This document shows positions 41,930 through 50,275 of a stretch of DNA of 64,000 nucleotides, piece after piece (the stretch's first letter is position 1; every line of letters starts with the position of its first letter). Both the position numbers and the translations under genes were made by a program. The stretch comes from Flavobacterium psychroterrae. GTDB taxonomy: Bacteria > Bacteroidota > Bacteroidia > Flavobacteriales > Flavobacteriaceae. Below the pieces are notes generated by a model that did no database searches, had not been told where the DNA came from, and saw only the letters and a list, made by a program, of their open reading frames with translations. The stretch lies in contig NZ_JAGYVZ010000001.1 in assembly GCF_018380615.1 (NCBI RefSeq), forward strand, positions 217,723 through 281,722, in the 5' to 3' direction.

Positions 41930-42136
41930 GTGTCGAAAGTAAACTTGAATAGAATAAAATCTGTTTTGGCAGAAAAAAACAGAAATGGTAAAGATTTGGC
42001 AAGCCATTTAGGAAAAACAGAAACAACTGTTTCTCGCTGGTGTACAAATGAAATTCAGCCTTCTATTGAAACGCTTTATGAAATTTCTAAATATTTGAAG
42101 ATTGATATTCGGGAGTTGTTGGTTTCTACGAAATAA
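41930..42136 (+). CDS. Small XRE-family helix-turn-helix regulator
   Basis: 68 residues starting at GTG 41930; the ATG at 41928 is out of frame and stops after four codons. AGGAG at 41907-41911 is rather distant (18 nt). The whole protein is one Cro/C1-type HTH: RIKSVLAEKNRNGKDLASHLGKTETTVSRWCTNEIQPSIETLYEISKYLKIDIRELL, with the recognition helix around TETTVSRWC. It is divergent from the SymE-like gene, so autoregulation of the pair through the shared 147-bp spacer is plausible but inferred. Confidence 0.85.
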   Translation: MSKVNLNRIKSVLAEKNRNGKDLASHLGKTETTVSRWCTNEIQPSIETLYEISKYLKIDIRELLVSTK

Positions 42137-42176
42137 AAATTAAAAAAATCCTTCTACAGTAGAACAAACCCAATAT

Positions 42177-42280
42177 TGTAATTTCGACTGAAGGGGAAAT
42201 CACATACAATATTCGACAAAGATTGGCGAATTTCTATACGGAGTATCTTGTGTGATTTCTCCTTTCGTCGAAATGACAAA
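42177..42280. repeat. Dispersed palindromic element
   Basis: Left arm ATTTCGACTGAAGGGGAAATC faces right arm GATTTCTCCTTTCGTCGAAAT. The interior carries TTCGACAAAGATTGGCG and ACGGAGTATCTTG, the same core as at 25.2 kb. It lies downstream of the XRE gene, before the terminator. Confidence 0.85.
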
Positions 42281-42296
42281 AAACTATGCAAAAAAG

Positions 42297-42327
42297 CAAA
42301 AGACTGCCTTTTTGAGACAGTCTTTTT
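42297..42327. terminator. Bidirectional intrinsic terminator
   Basis: AAAAGACTG pairs with CAGTCTTTT (stem 42298-42306 / 42318-42326) followed by a T8 run, so it ends plus-strand transcription from the XRE gene. A-rich sequence on the other side also lets it serve the symporter operon coming from the opposite side. Confidence 0.75.
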
Positions 42328-42353
42328 TTTATTAGAAGTTTGTTTTTAGAGTT

Positions 42354-43934
42354 TTAATTCCCATTAAAAACCAAATACAAACACAAAATCACAATCCCTA
42401 AAAACACAAACAACAATTTAACCTTTTTACTAGTTTTAGGAATATCAGTTTCATCTGAAAAATTAACTTCAGGATTTTTATCCAATAATGAAATAATAAC
42501 TGCCGATACTAATAAAACAGCAAAAATGTAAAATGAAATCAATAAAAAGTGTGGCCAAATTGAATATTTATCGGCAGGAAAAATCCATAAATATAAAACT
42601 CCCACAAATAAACTAAATGCAGAACCCCAGGATAAAGTTACGTTTACAGCTTTTTTTGTAGTACGTTTCCAGAAAATACTTAACAGAAAAACAACAGATA
42701 ATGAAGGCGCTAAAAATCCTAAAACTGCCTGAAAAATATTAAATAAATTTTGTCCTTTTATATTATCAATCGCAATTGCTATTAAAATTGCAAACAAACA
42801 TCCGGCGGCAATTGTGATTCTTCCTATTTTAATCTGTTCTTTTATAGTAGCCGTTGGATTTATTTTCTTTACATAAATATCATTTGTAAAAACGGTACTT
42901 AAAGCATTTAAAGAAGAACCAATTGTTCCTACTAAAACGGCGATCATTACACAAATAACCAAACCGTTCATTCCGCTTGGGAATAAGTTGGTAACCATTG
43001 TCATATAAGCCAAATCTGAGTTTTTACCCAATTCAGGATATAAGGCGTAACACAAAATTCCTGGCAAAATAAATAACGGCAAAGCCATTACTTTTAACCA
43101 GCCAATAAAGTTAACCCCCAATTGTCCTTGTTCCAGATTCTTCGCTCCCAAAACACTCTGCACCATTGATTGATCGGTACAGAAAAAAGCCACCGCAGCA
43201 ACCGGATATCCCAACAAAATTGCCGGCCACGGATAATGTGCATCGTTTGCCGGCTGAATTAAATTCCAGAAATTAGATGGTGTTTTGGCAACTAAAACAT
43301 CGATTCCGCCTAATTTTTGTAAACCTAAATAAGACAGTGTAAGCGAAACAACAATCAATAAAATCATCTGAAAAACATTGACTTTGGCAATTGCTTTTAG
43401 TCCTCCGGCGAAAGTAAAAATCCCTGAAAATATCACTAAAACGGTCACGCTTTGCCACATTGGGATTCCAAGAATCTGGCGAACCAGAATTCCCCCACTA
43501 AATAATCCTAATGATAACCAGCTTACTAATATTTTCACCAAAGCGTACCAGGCTAAAATATTTTGTGTGCTGTCGCCATACCGTTTCCCCATGTATTCCG
43601 GCATCGTGCTAACTTTGCTCGCAATATATCGTGGCGCAAAAACCATTGCCAAAAGCAATAGAAAAACAAAAGCGTACCATTCGAAATTTCCGGCAACAAT
43701 TCCCGTCGCGTAACCAATACTCGCAAATGCCAATAATGACGAAGGTCCAACATTTGTTCCCCACATATTAAACCCTATGCTGTACCAGTTTAATGAATTT
43801 CCCGCCAGAAAAAGGGTTTCGTTTTTTTTGCTTTGCTTGACGCTTACAACCCAGCCAATAACTAATAATGCGACCAAATAAACGGCAACAATTACAAAAT
43901 CAAGCATTGTTAATTTATCGTAGATGCTGTTCAT
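42354..43934 (-). CDS. Sodium:solute symporter (SSS family), sugar-type
   Basis: 526 residues with about 13-14 hydrophobic segments. Family features: WYSIGFNMWGTNVGPSSLLAFASIGYATG in the early helices, ARYIASKVSTMPEYMGKRYGD after TM2, and long hydrophobic helices to the C-terminus (LLFVFLGIVILCLYLVF). SSS proteins import sugars, sugar acids or other solutes with sodium across the inner membrane. Its ATG overlaps the stop of the Gfo/Idh/MocA gene (4 bp, ATGA), so the two act together. A monosaccharide released by GH141 is the simplest cargo (inference). Confidence 0.9.
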   Translation of the reverse strand: MNSIYDKLTMLDFVIVAVYLVALLVIGWVVSVKQSKKNETLFLAGNSLNWYSIGFNMWGTNVGPSSLLAFASIGYATGIVAGNFEWYAFVFLLLLAMVFAPRYIASKVSTMPEYMGKRYGDSTQNILAWYALVKILVSWLSLGLFSGGILVRQILGIPMWQSVTVLVIFSGIFTFAGGLKAIAKVNVFQMILLIVVSLTLSYLGLQKLGGIDVLVAKTPSNFWNLIQPANDAHYPWPAILLGYPVAAVAFFCTDQSMVQSVLGAKNLEQGQLGVNFIGWLKVMALPLFILPGILCYALYPELGKNSDLAYMTMVTNLFPSGMNGLVICVMIAVLVGTIGSSLNALSTVFTNDIYVKKINPTATIKEQIKIGRITIAAGCLFAILIAIAIDNIKGQNLFNIFQAVLGFLAPSLSVVFLLSIFWKRTTKKAVNVTLSWGSAFSLFVGVLYLWIFPADKYSIWPHFLLISFYIFAVLLVSAVIISLLDKNPEVNFSDETDIPKTSKKVKLLFVFLGIVILCLYLVFNGN

Positions 43935-44995
43935 AGTCCGTATTCTTTAAGAATATCAGCTATTTTTACTGGCATTCCAGTTTTTAAAGTTTTATCCATC
44001 GCCTGCAATAAAGCTACAGTTCCTATGCCTTCTTCCATATCCGGATAAGCCGTAAAATTGAGTTCGATGCTGTATACAAAATATTCCAGATAATTTTGAT
44101 ATTCTCCTGCGTGGTGGCTTTGCCCTTCAAAACGGAAATAATGTTTTATGGTCGAATCTCCCCAGGTTATTATTTTTTCTTCGCCATCTTTTGTTGTCAC
44201 CGCATAACGCAATTCGTGATAATCTGCCTGACTTGCGCCTTCGGTTGCTCTTAAAATGGTACTCATTCCACTATCGCGTTGTGCGGGTTGCGTTGGCGAA
44301 GTATAAACACCACTGACTCTGGCGATTCTTCCATCTGTCGCTTTGAAGATAAAATGCATGGTGTCTTCGTTTTTTAAACCCGCCTTGCTTCCGTTACTGC
44401 TAATCATTCCGTATCCCATAACTTCTTCAATATTGGGTAAATACCATCTGATGAAATCCACAGGATGGCTTAATCCTCCGTACAACCATTTAAAAGATTG
44501 CAACAGCGACCATTCTTTTTCTAAAAACCATCTGTGATCAGCGTGATATTGGGCTTCAATTGTAATTAAATCGCCTATTAAACCTTCTTCATAATCTTTT
44601 CGCTGTCTTTTTGCAGGTTCAAAAAATCGTGAACTCTGACCTATAAAAACTTTTTTGCCCGTTTTTTTGCTGAGTTCTAAAAGCTCCGCCGCATCCGAAA
44701 GATCATCGATAAAGGGCTTCGTACAAACAACATGTTTTCCGTGTAATAAAGCTTGTTTTACATGATTAGCATGTAAATGATCGGGTGTATAAATGGCAAT
44801 AATATCAATTGACTTGTCTTGTAATAAATCATCATAATTGGTTGTATAGGAATGGAAATCAAACTCTTTTGCGCGCTGTTTACACAATTCCTCGTTTCTG
44901 TCGCAAACTTTTACGAGTTCTAATTTTGAACTTCCTAAAGCTGCGGACATTGTGCTTCGTCCTTCTCCGAGTCCTAAAATGGCTATTTTTAACAT
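43931..44995 (-). CDS. Gfo/Idh/MocA-family oxidoreductase
   Basis: 354 residues, cytoplasmic. The N-terminal Rossmann fold opens with IAILGLGEGRSTMSAALG (3-20). The usual EKP motif of the family appears as CTKPF, and YHADHRWFLEKEWS plus GGLSHPVDFIRWYLPN mark the second domain (catalytic His in GGLSHPVD). Members oxidise or epimerise sugars and sugar acids with NAD(P). The substrate is unknown; the translational overlap with the symporter and the position after GH141 suggest processing of a released, perhaps methylated or unusual, pectic sugar. Confidence 0.85.
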   Translation of the reverse strand: MLKIAILGLGEGRSTMSAALGSSKLELVKVCDRNEELCKQRAKEFDFHSYTTNYDDLLQDKSIDIIAIYTPDHLHANHVKQALLHGKHVVCTKPFIDDLSDAAELLELSKKTGKKVFIGQSSRFFEPAKRQRKDYEEGLIGDLITIEAQYHADHRWFLEKEWSLLQSFKWLYGGLSHPVDFIRWYLPNIEEVMGYGMISSNGSKAGLKNEDTMHFIFKATDGRIARVSGVYTSPTQPAQRDSGMSTILRATEGASQADYHELRYAVTTKDGEEKIITWGDSTIKHYFRFEGQSHHAGEYQNYLEYFVYSIELNFTAYPDMEEGIGTVALLQAMDKTLKTGMPVKIADILKEYGL

Positions 44996-45071
44996 TGGTT
45001 GTGGTTATTTTAGATTGTTGATTTTAGATTTTAGATTATTTCTGAAACCTACTTTGAGGTTAGTTTTATTT

Positions 45072-45102
45072 TTTCCCGCAGATTAAGCAGATCTAGCAGA
45101 TT
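45072..45102. repeat. Short 'gcagattaagcagatctagcagatt' repeat
   Basis: CCGCAGATTAAGCAGATCTA continues as GCAGATT; it is the same theme as the dispersed inverted repeats at 19.7-20.4 and 35.2 kb, in the gap before the Gfo/Idh/MocA gene. Confidence 0.5.
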
Positions 45103-45127
45103 TTCTTTCCTCTTGATTCTCCTCCAT

Positions 45128-45265
45128 TCTTTCTTCTTGTTTCTTTCTTCTTGTTTCTTTCTTCTATTTCTTTCTTCTTGTTTCTTTCTTCTATTTCTTT
45201 CTTCTTGTTTCTTTCTTCTATTTCTTTCTTCTATTTCTTCTCTTCTTCTATTTCTTCTCTTCTTC
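45128..45265. repeat. Pyrimidine microsatellite overlapping the GH141 stop codon
   Basis: Units of TTCTTTCTTCTTGTTTC and TTCTTTCTTCTATTTC alternate. The array starts inside the last codons of the GH141 fusion gene (its C-terminal EEEKK is repeat-encoded) and runs about 120 bp downstream. Slippage here could change the protein tail and the spacing to the next gene. Confidence 0.9.
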
Positions 45266-47764
45266 ACTCACTTTATTCAAAAATATCCAGGTTTCATCTG
45301 CTTTTGCGCCTTCGATTCCGGTTTGGTATTTTTTCATTAAGGCGTTCCATTCGTCTACGCGCGGATTGTTTTGATTTGTTTTTGGATTTAGTTTATCCAG
45401 ATTTTCTCCTTTCGGAATACTGATAATCAACATCAATTGTCTCTCATTTTTGAAAACCTGTAGTTGCTGAAAATCGGCATTGCAGAAACCTTTTGCGATT
45501 TCCGGCCACTTTTCAAATTGTGTGGTGTGATAATCAACATATTCTTTTTGCAATTTTAGATCATCGACTAAATTGGCAGTTAAAACAACATTTTCCCATT
45601 CTAATACCGGTTTTGAATCTTTGCATCTTTCAAAATTCTGGAAATCGTAAATTGGGTTTTCGTAAATTTTTATTTGTGCCGATGGATAAGCCAAAGCTAA
45701 TTTTCGTTTCGTTCTTTCCGGCTGATTCATCTTACCATAAATAACCAGATGATTTTTCCATTGATACAAAGATTCGCCTACAATTCGAAAACCTTTTATA
45801 GTTGATTTTACTTTTTCCAGATCAAAATCAGAACCAATCATCTCGATTACAACTGATTTGGGTAATTCTTGTAATCCCCACTTTTCATCAATTACAACTT
45901 CTTTTGTCAAATCAATGTAAGGCGCTCTGATTCCGGCAGCATCTTTAATTTTTGTGCTTACAAACGGATTATTATTTTCCCATATATTTCCTTCGGGACC
46001 ATTATTGTTTTTTAGGATTTTTTCGGTTGCAATCCAGTTGTTTTTGATTGTAAAACCCTGACTTCCTTCATCTGTATACAAATACAACCACAAAAACGGA
46101 TCGTGCGCATAAGGACTGTTGTAAACTTTATCAATATAATTTTCTTCAATCTTGCTGTTTGGCTGCGACGATAGAGTATAAATTCCGGAAACATCATGTA
46201 AATGTTTGGCATAATGATGAATTTTATTTCCGATAATCTTGTTGTTTTCCATCACGTTTTTAGTGTGCGTCCAACCCCAGCCCATCGAAATTCCGCTATA
46301 AGCAACATCCGAAATTTCGTTATGTTCTATGGTCAAATTTTTCACAAAACCAGCTGCAATTCCCAGACATCCCCAATCTTCATTGGCAACATTCGTCATT
46401 AAATTGTCTGCAATTAATTCATCAGAACATATTTCTCTTTCGTCTTTTACAACTAGTGGCAAATGCGCTTCGAAAGCTTCTTCAGAGAAAACACCAATAG
46501 TGATCGCATTTCCGCCAATGTCTTTAAATAAATTTCCTTTGATGTTGTTGTGATTCGTTCCTTTATTCAAATCCAATCCTGTTGACGATAAATGTTCAAA
46601 ACGGCACGATTCAAACTGAATATTATTCGAATAATTAACTTCGACAGCCGCTCGTGGTCTTCCTACCCAACCTTGATTTTCTAAATTTGCCTGATTTGGA
46701 GTACCGGGAATTTTCAATTTATAAGCATCCAATAAATACATTCCTGCCTGTAACGGAACGTGACCTTGCTGCGAAGGACGCAGCCAATTGCTGTATTGAA
46801 ATGAGATCCCTTTAAAATTAAAATGATGTACAGGAGAATCGATTGTTCCTTTGATTGCAACCAAATTTTCTAAAACAGGAACCGTGACTTTCGCCGAATT
46901 CATATCTTCTCCCGCTCTTGATATATAATAAACTTTACCATTTTTTTTATCCAAATACCATTCTCCGGGTTCATTCAACATTGAGATTCCGTTGTTTAAA
47001 TAAAATGCAGAATTTCCGTTATTTTTTGAAATCCACGGCGCTGGCCACGGATGTTCGCTTTGAATTCGGCTTTCTGGCTGTTCAAATGATAGTCTTGCGC
47101 TGTCTTTTCTAACTTCGATATTTTTGATTCGGAGATTGGCTGTCGACCACCATTGAATGATAAACATTTCCATTCCCGGTTCGTACTTTATGGATTTGTC
47201 TTTAAACGGAATCCAGCAGGTTTCTGTCGCGGAATCCCAGGAAAGAATTCTGTCCATTTGGTTTCCAGATGTACTTTTTGCTCTAACCGCTTTTTTTCCG
47301 TTCACCCATAATTGTCGGTAATTGATTAATTCTCCAGCAATTTTAGGCGCATCGGCAACCCAGATATTTGATTTTTTTACTCCGTTTATTGTGAGTGCTT
47401 TTTTCCAGTTTTTTATTTCGATTCCACCGCTAATAATTGCGCTTGCATTTCTATCTGCCTGAATTGTAGTAGGACTTTCGGCTGTTCCAGAATCTTCAGG
47501 TCGCACAAATAAAGGTTCATTTAAATAATACGTTCCATTCATTACAATAATCTGAATCCCATCTTTTATAGTTGGATCTTTTAAACGGCGAAGTTCCCTG
47601 GCTTTTCTCATCGCCATTTGAACGGTTGCCAACGGATTTGATTTTGTGCCAATGTTAGTATCTTTTCCGTTTGGAGAAACCCAGATTTCAGCAGCATTTG
47701 CAGTAAGAACAGAAAAAAGGATCAGAAAAACTACAAGTTTTTTAATGAAGGAATTTAAATGCAT
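45248..47764 (-). CDS. GH141-type alpha-L-fucosidase fused to an L-rhamnose/L-fucose mutarotase domain
   Basis: 838 residues; signal peptide 1-24 (LTANAA). Residues about 25-615 form a right-handed beta-helix of the GH141 kind (EIWVSPNGKDTNIGT, NNIQFESCRFEHLSSTGLDL, ISDVAYSGISMGWGW, HDVSGIYTLSSQPNS). GH141 includes an RG-II fucosidase of B. thetaiotaomicron. Residues about 725-832 match the RhaM mutarotase family: EYVDYH with Y742 and H746 at the spacing of the E. coli RhaM Tyr/His pair, then NPRVDEWNALM (W806). Residues 640-715 look like a second degenerate copy of that small fold. The protein would release the sugar and equilibrate its anomers in the periplasm. A copy of the shared operator lies upstream. 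Confidence 0.85.
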   Translation of the reverse strand: MHLNSFIKKLVVFLILFSVLTANAAEIWVSPNGKDTNIGTKSNPLATVQMAMRKARELRRLKDPTIKDGIQIIVMNGTYYLNEPLFVRPEDSGTAESPTTIQADRNASAIISGGIEIKNWKKALTINGVKKSNIWVADAPKIAGELINYRQLWVNGKKAVRAKSTSGNQMDRILSWDSATETCWIPFKDKSIKYEPGMEMFIIQWWSTANLRIKNIEVRKDSARLSFEQPESRIQSEHPWPAPWISKNNGNSAFYLNNGISMLNEPGEWYLDKKNGKVYYISRAGEDMNSAKVTVPVLENLVAIKGTIDSPVHHFNFKGISFQYSNWLRPSQQGHVPLQAGMYLLDAYKLKIPGTPNQANLENQGWVGRPRAAVEVNYSNNIQFESCRFEHLSSTGLDLNKGTNHNNIKGNLFKDIGGNAITIGVFSEEAFEAHLPLVVKDEREICSDELIADNLMTNVANEDWGCLGIAAGFVKNLTIEHNEISDVAYSGISMGWGWTHTKNVMENNKIIGNKIHHYAKHLHDVSGIYTLSSQPNSKIEENYIDKVYNSPYAHDPFLWLYLYTDEGSQGFTIKNNWIATEKILKNNNGPEGNIWENNNPFVSTKIKDAAGIRAPYIDLTKEVVIDEKWGLQELPKSVVIEMIGSDFDLEKVKSTIKGFRIVGESLYQWKNHLVIYGKMNQPERTKRKLALAYPSAQIKIYENPIYDFQNFERCKDSKPVLEWENVVLTANLVDDLKLQKEYVDYHTTQFEKWPEIAKGFCNADFQQLQVFKNERQLMLIISIPKGENLDKLNPKTNQNNPRVDEWNALMKKYQTGIEGAKADETWIFLNKVSEEEKK

Positions 47765-47897
47765 TATTTTTTACTTTTTTTGGATATAAAATTATCGAGG
47801 ATATAATTTAAATCATTAAATAATTTATATCCTAAACTTTTTTAACACTTATCTTAAATATACGGCACAATTTAAAAGAACAGAGAAACAAAAGCAT

Positions 47898-47941
47898 CCT
47901 GTACCCTCCTGCAATTGGCGAAAAGACAGGAATAAATACAG
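47898..47941 (-). promoter_or_regulatory. Bipartite PUL operator, copy 3 (GH141)
   Basis: Minus-strand CAGGAGGGTACAGG (47898-47911) and CTGTATTTATTCC (47929-47941) have the same phase as at susC (30 bp). TTTTG follows the direct repeat directly as a possible -33 box, but no good -7 box is found at the usual distance. The site is also about 215 bp upstream of the divergent GH28 gene. Confidence 0.7.
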
Positions 47942-48010
47942 TTTCTTAACTTTTAACTTTTCTTTTGTTGTAATCATTCTTGTAATGCGACTTTTTTAAA
48001 TATTTTTTTA

Positions 48011-48032
48011 TAGATTTGTGTAATCGATTACA
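48011..48032 (+). promoter_or_regulatory. GH28 promoter -7 box with a LacI-like palindromic operator
   Basis: TAGATTTG (48011-48018) is a perfect TAnnTTTG match. It is directly followed by the perfect 14-bp palindrome TGTAATCGATTACA (48019-48032), whose central CG and arms resemble LacI-family operators. A repressor bound there would cover the transcription start. No convincing -33 box at 19-21 bp was found. Confidence 0.6.
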
Positions 48033-48156
48033 TTTAAGTTTTATTATTAATATCTCTTGATTTTTTCTTTATTCATAAAAAAATCAGGATCTCGAAATTG
48101 ATTTAATAAACAATCGGTCAAATTGACTATCTAATTTTAACCATAATACAATAAGA

Positions 48157-49845
48157 ATGAAGACTAATCCAATTAACCTTTTTCGAATTGCTCTGGCAAT
48201 TGTGATTACCAGTTTTTCACAAAACTGTATTGCCCAGAATTCAAAGTCGTATGATACTTATGCCAACATTGAATTTAAAATGGCAAAGGTCAAAGAACCT
48301 GTAATTCCCAAAAACAGTGTAAACATTAAAGATTTTGGTGCTGTAAATGGCGGGTACGTTTTAAATACTAAGGCTTTCGCCGATGCCATCGACGCGGTTT
48401 CAAAAAAAGGCGGTGGAAAAGTAATTATTCCTCAGGGAATCTGGCTTACGGGTCCAATTATCTTAAAAAGCAACCTTGAACTTCATGCTGAAACTGGCGC
48501 TTTAATCAAATTTTCTCCCGATAAAAGTTTGTATCCTATCATTGAAACCAGTTTTGAAGGCTTGAATACATGGCGTTGTATTTCTCCTATTTATGGTAAA
48601 AACCTTGAAAATATCGCTTTTACCGGAAATGGTGTTTGGGATGGTTCAGGAGAAGTTTGGAGACAGGTTAAAAAGAATAAATTAACAGAAAGTCAATGGA
48701 AAAAATTTGTTTCCTCTGGCGGAGTTTTGAATAAAGATAAAACGAGCTGGTATCCATCAGAAGTTTTTATGAATGCCTCTAAAGGTGCAGATCAAAATGT
48801 GCGTCCGGATTTAAAAACGAAGGAAGAATTTGAAAAAATCCATGACTTTTTACGTCCTGTTTTAGTAAGCATTCAAAACAGTAAAAGGGTTTTGTTTGAT
48901 GGTCCGGTATTTCAGAATTCTCCTGCATGGAACATTCATCCATTAATGGTTGAAGATTTAATTGTTCGTAATGTAACGGTTCGTAACCCTTGGTATTCTC
49001 AAAACGGGGACGGTCTTGATGTAGAATCATGCAAAAATGTAATCATCGAAAATTCAAGTTTTGATGTTGGTGACGATGCGATTTGCATCAAATCAGGAAA
49101 AGATAAAGATGGTCGTGATCGTGGCGTTGCGTGCGAAAATATCATCGTAAAAAACAATATTGTGTATCACGGACATGGTGGCGTAACGGTGGGAAGCGAA
49201 ATGTCCGGCGGTGTAAAAAACCTGCATGTATCGAACTGTACTTTTATGGGAACTGATGTTGGATTGCGTTTTAAAAGTAATCGCGGACGTGGCGGTGTGG
49301 TTGAAAACATTTATATATCGGATATTTTTATGACTGATATTCCATCTCAGGCTATTTCATTTAATCTTTATTATGGAGGAAAATCTATTGCAGAAACTTT
49401 AGAAGAAGGTGGAGATAAAATCGTCAATAAAGCAATGCCTGTAACGGTTGAAACGCCACAGTTTAAAAATATTTCGATTAAAAATGTAACGATAAAAGGT
49501 GCTCAACAAGCGGTTTTTTTACAAGGTTTGCCCGAAATGAATTTAGAAAATATCGAAATATCCAACTTGATTGTTACAGCAGAAAAAGGTTTCTCGATCA
49601 TTGATGCTAAAGGAATCAAAATTAGCAATGCAAAACTGGATATCGCAGAAAGTAATGTTTTCGAAATTTACAATGCTAAAGATCTGTCCCTGAAAAATGT
49701 TGAGTTTAATTCTATATCGACAAAAGCAATTTCTATTAATGGAGAAGCTTCTCAAAATATCGAATTTGTTTCATCTAATGGTTTGGATTTTTCTAAGAGA
49801 ACAACTGTTGGCGAAACTGTTCCTAAAGGTGCTGTGAAGTTTTAG
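48157..49845 (+). CDS. GH28 polygalacturonase / alpha-galacturonidase
   Basis: 562 residues; signal peptide 1-27 (NCIAQN). Beta-helix with the GH28 catalytic set: NGDGLDVES (D285, D288 region), VGDDAICIKSG (D306, D307), YHGHGGVTVGSEMSGG (H340) and LRFKSNRGRGG. The entry motif VNIKDFGAVNGG (55-66) is typical. It hydrolyses alpha-1,4-galacturonan or exo-galacturonate linkages; the insertion at 160-235 and the exo-type SEMSGG loop favour an exo or side-chain enzyme, as judged by eye. It is divergently transcribed from the GH141 fusion and ends with a strong hairpin at 49943. Confidence 0.92.
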   Translation: MKTNPINLFRIALAIVITSFSQNCIAQNSKSYDTYANIEFKMAKVKEPVIPKNSVNIKDFGAVNGGYVLNTKAFADAIDAVSKKGGGKVIIPQGIWLTGPIILKSNLELHAETGALIKFSPDKSLYPIIETSFEGLNTWRCISPIYGKNLENIAFTGNGVWDGSGEVWRQVKKNKLTESQWKKFVSSGGVLNKDKTSWYPSEVFMNASKGADQNVRPDLKTKEEFEKIHDFLRPVLVSIQNSKRVLFDGPVFQNSPAWNIHPLMVEDLIVRNVTVRNPWYSQNGDGLDVESCKNVIIENSSFDVGDDAICIKSGKDKDGRDRGVACENIIVKNNIVYHGHGGVTVGSEMSGGVKNLHVSNCTFMGTDVGLRFKSNRGRGGVVENIYISDIFMTDIPSQAISFNLYYGGKSIAETLEEGGDKIVNKAMPVTVETPQFKNISIKNVTIKGAQQAVFLQGLPEMNLENIEISNLIVTAEKGFSIIDAKGIKISNAKLDIAESNVFEIYNAKDLSLKNVEFNSISTKAISINGEASQNIEFVSSNGLDFSKRTTVGETVPKGAVKF

Positions 49846-49940
49846 GATTTTTAGATTTTTAGATTTTTAGATTTTTAGATTTTAAGATTTTAAGATTTTA
49901 AGATTTTAAGATTTTAAGATTTTAAGATTTTAAGATTTTA
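49846..49940. repeat. Simple repeat (GATTTTTA / GATTTTAA) directly after the GH28 stop
   Basis: About ten AT-rich units, first GATTTTTA and then GATTTTAA, start at the base after the stop codon and lead into the terminator hairpin. Confidence 0.9.
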
Positions 49941-49942
49941 AT

Positions 49943-49979
49943 AAAAAAGCAGGCTTTCCTATGGAAAGCCTGCTTTTTT
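49943..49979 (+). terminator. Strong intrinsic terminator of GH28
   Basis: AAAAAAGCAGGCTTTCC (49943-49959) pairs perfectly with GGAAAGCCTGCTTTTTT (49963-49979) around a TAT loop; the T-run completes a rho-independent terminator. Confidence 0.92.
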
Positions 49980-49993
49980 ATTATCGTACAGCG

Positions 49994-50070
49994 TGTCATT
50001 CTGAACGAAGAATCATATTCTATAATCGCCAAAGATTGCATTTTCTACAAAGAGTTCCATAGGAACGAAT
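49994..50070. repeat. Partial dispersed palindromic element
   Basis: GTGTCATTCTGAACGAAGAATC and CGCCAAAGATTGC and AAAGAGTTCCATAGGAACGAA match the left arm and core of the 25.2-kb element, but the right arm is truncated. Confidence 0.65.
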
Positions 50071-50101
50071 TATATTGTAGGGATGGATTTTAATCCATTC
50101 A

Positions 50102-50182
50102 ACGCAATACATTTTACGAAATACAATCGACACAATACATTTTTACGTAATACAATCGACGCAATACATTTTACGTAATCAA
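50102..50182. repeat. Tandem repeat, ~29-bp unit, about 2.7 copies
   Basis: GCAATACATTTTACG recurs at about 28-29-bp intervals, with TAATACAATCGAC linking the copies. The repeat and the palindrome at 50207-50239 occupy the gap between the converging GH28 and fuconolactonase genes. Confidence 0.85.
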
Positions 50183-50206
50183 TTATTCGCAATTCATTCT
50201 GCGACG

Positions 50207-50239
50207 TAAACCTGACAGGTTTTAAAAACCTCAGGTTTA
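50207..50239. repeat. Palindrome of the 'taaacctga' family
   Basis: TAAACCTGA (50207-50215) faces TCAGGTTTA (50231-50239) with GGTTTTAAAAACC between. It is related to 30469-30503 and may also act as a weak terminator for the operon ending at 50276. Confidence 0.7.
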
Positions 50240-50275
50240 ATAGTAGAAAGCACAATGAAAAAATGGTGATAAAAT

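Noticed and set aside
45113..45423. Open frames with Leu/Phe/Ser-rich or Arg/Lys-rich repeats around the 45.1-45.3 kb microsatellite
   Set aside because: They are direct translations of the pyrimidine repeat on either strand and overlap the GH141 C-terminus; not genes.
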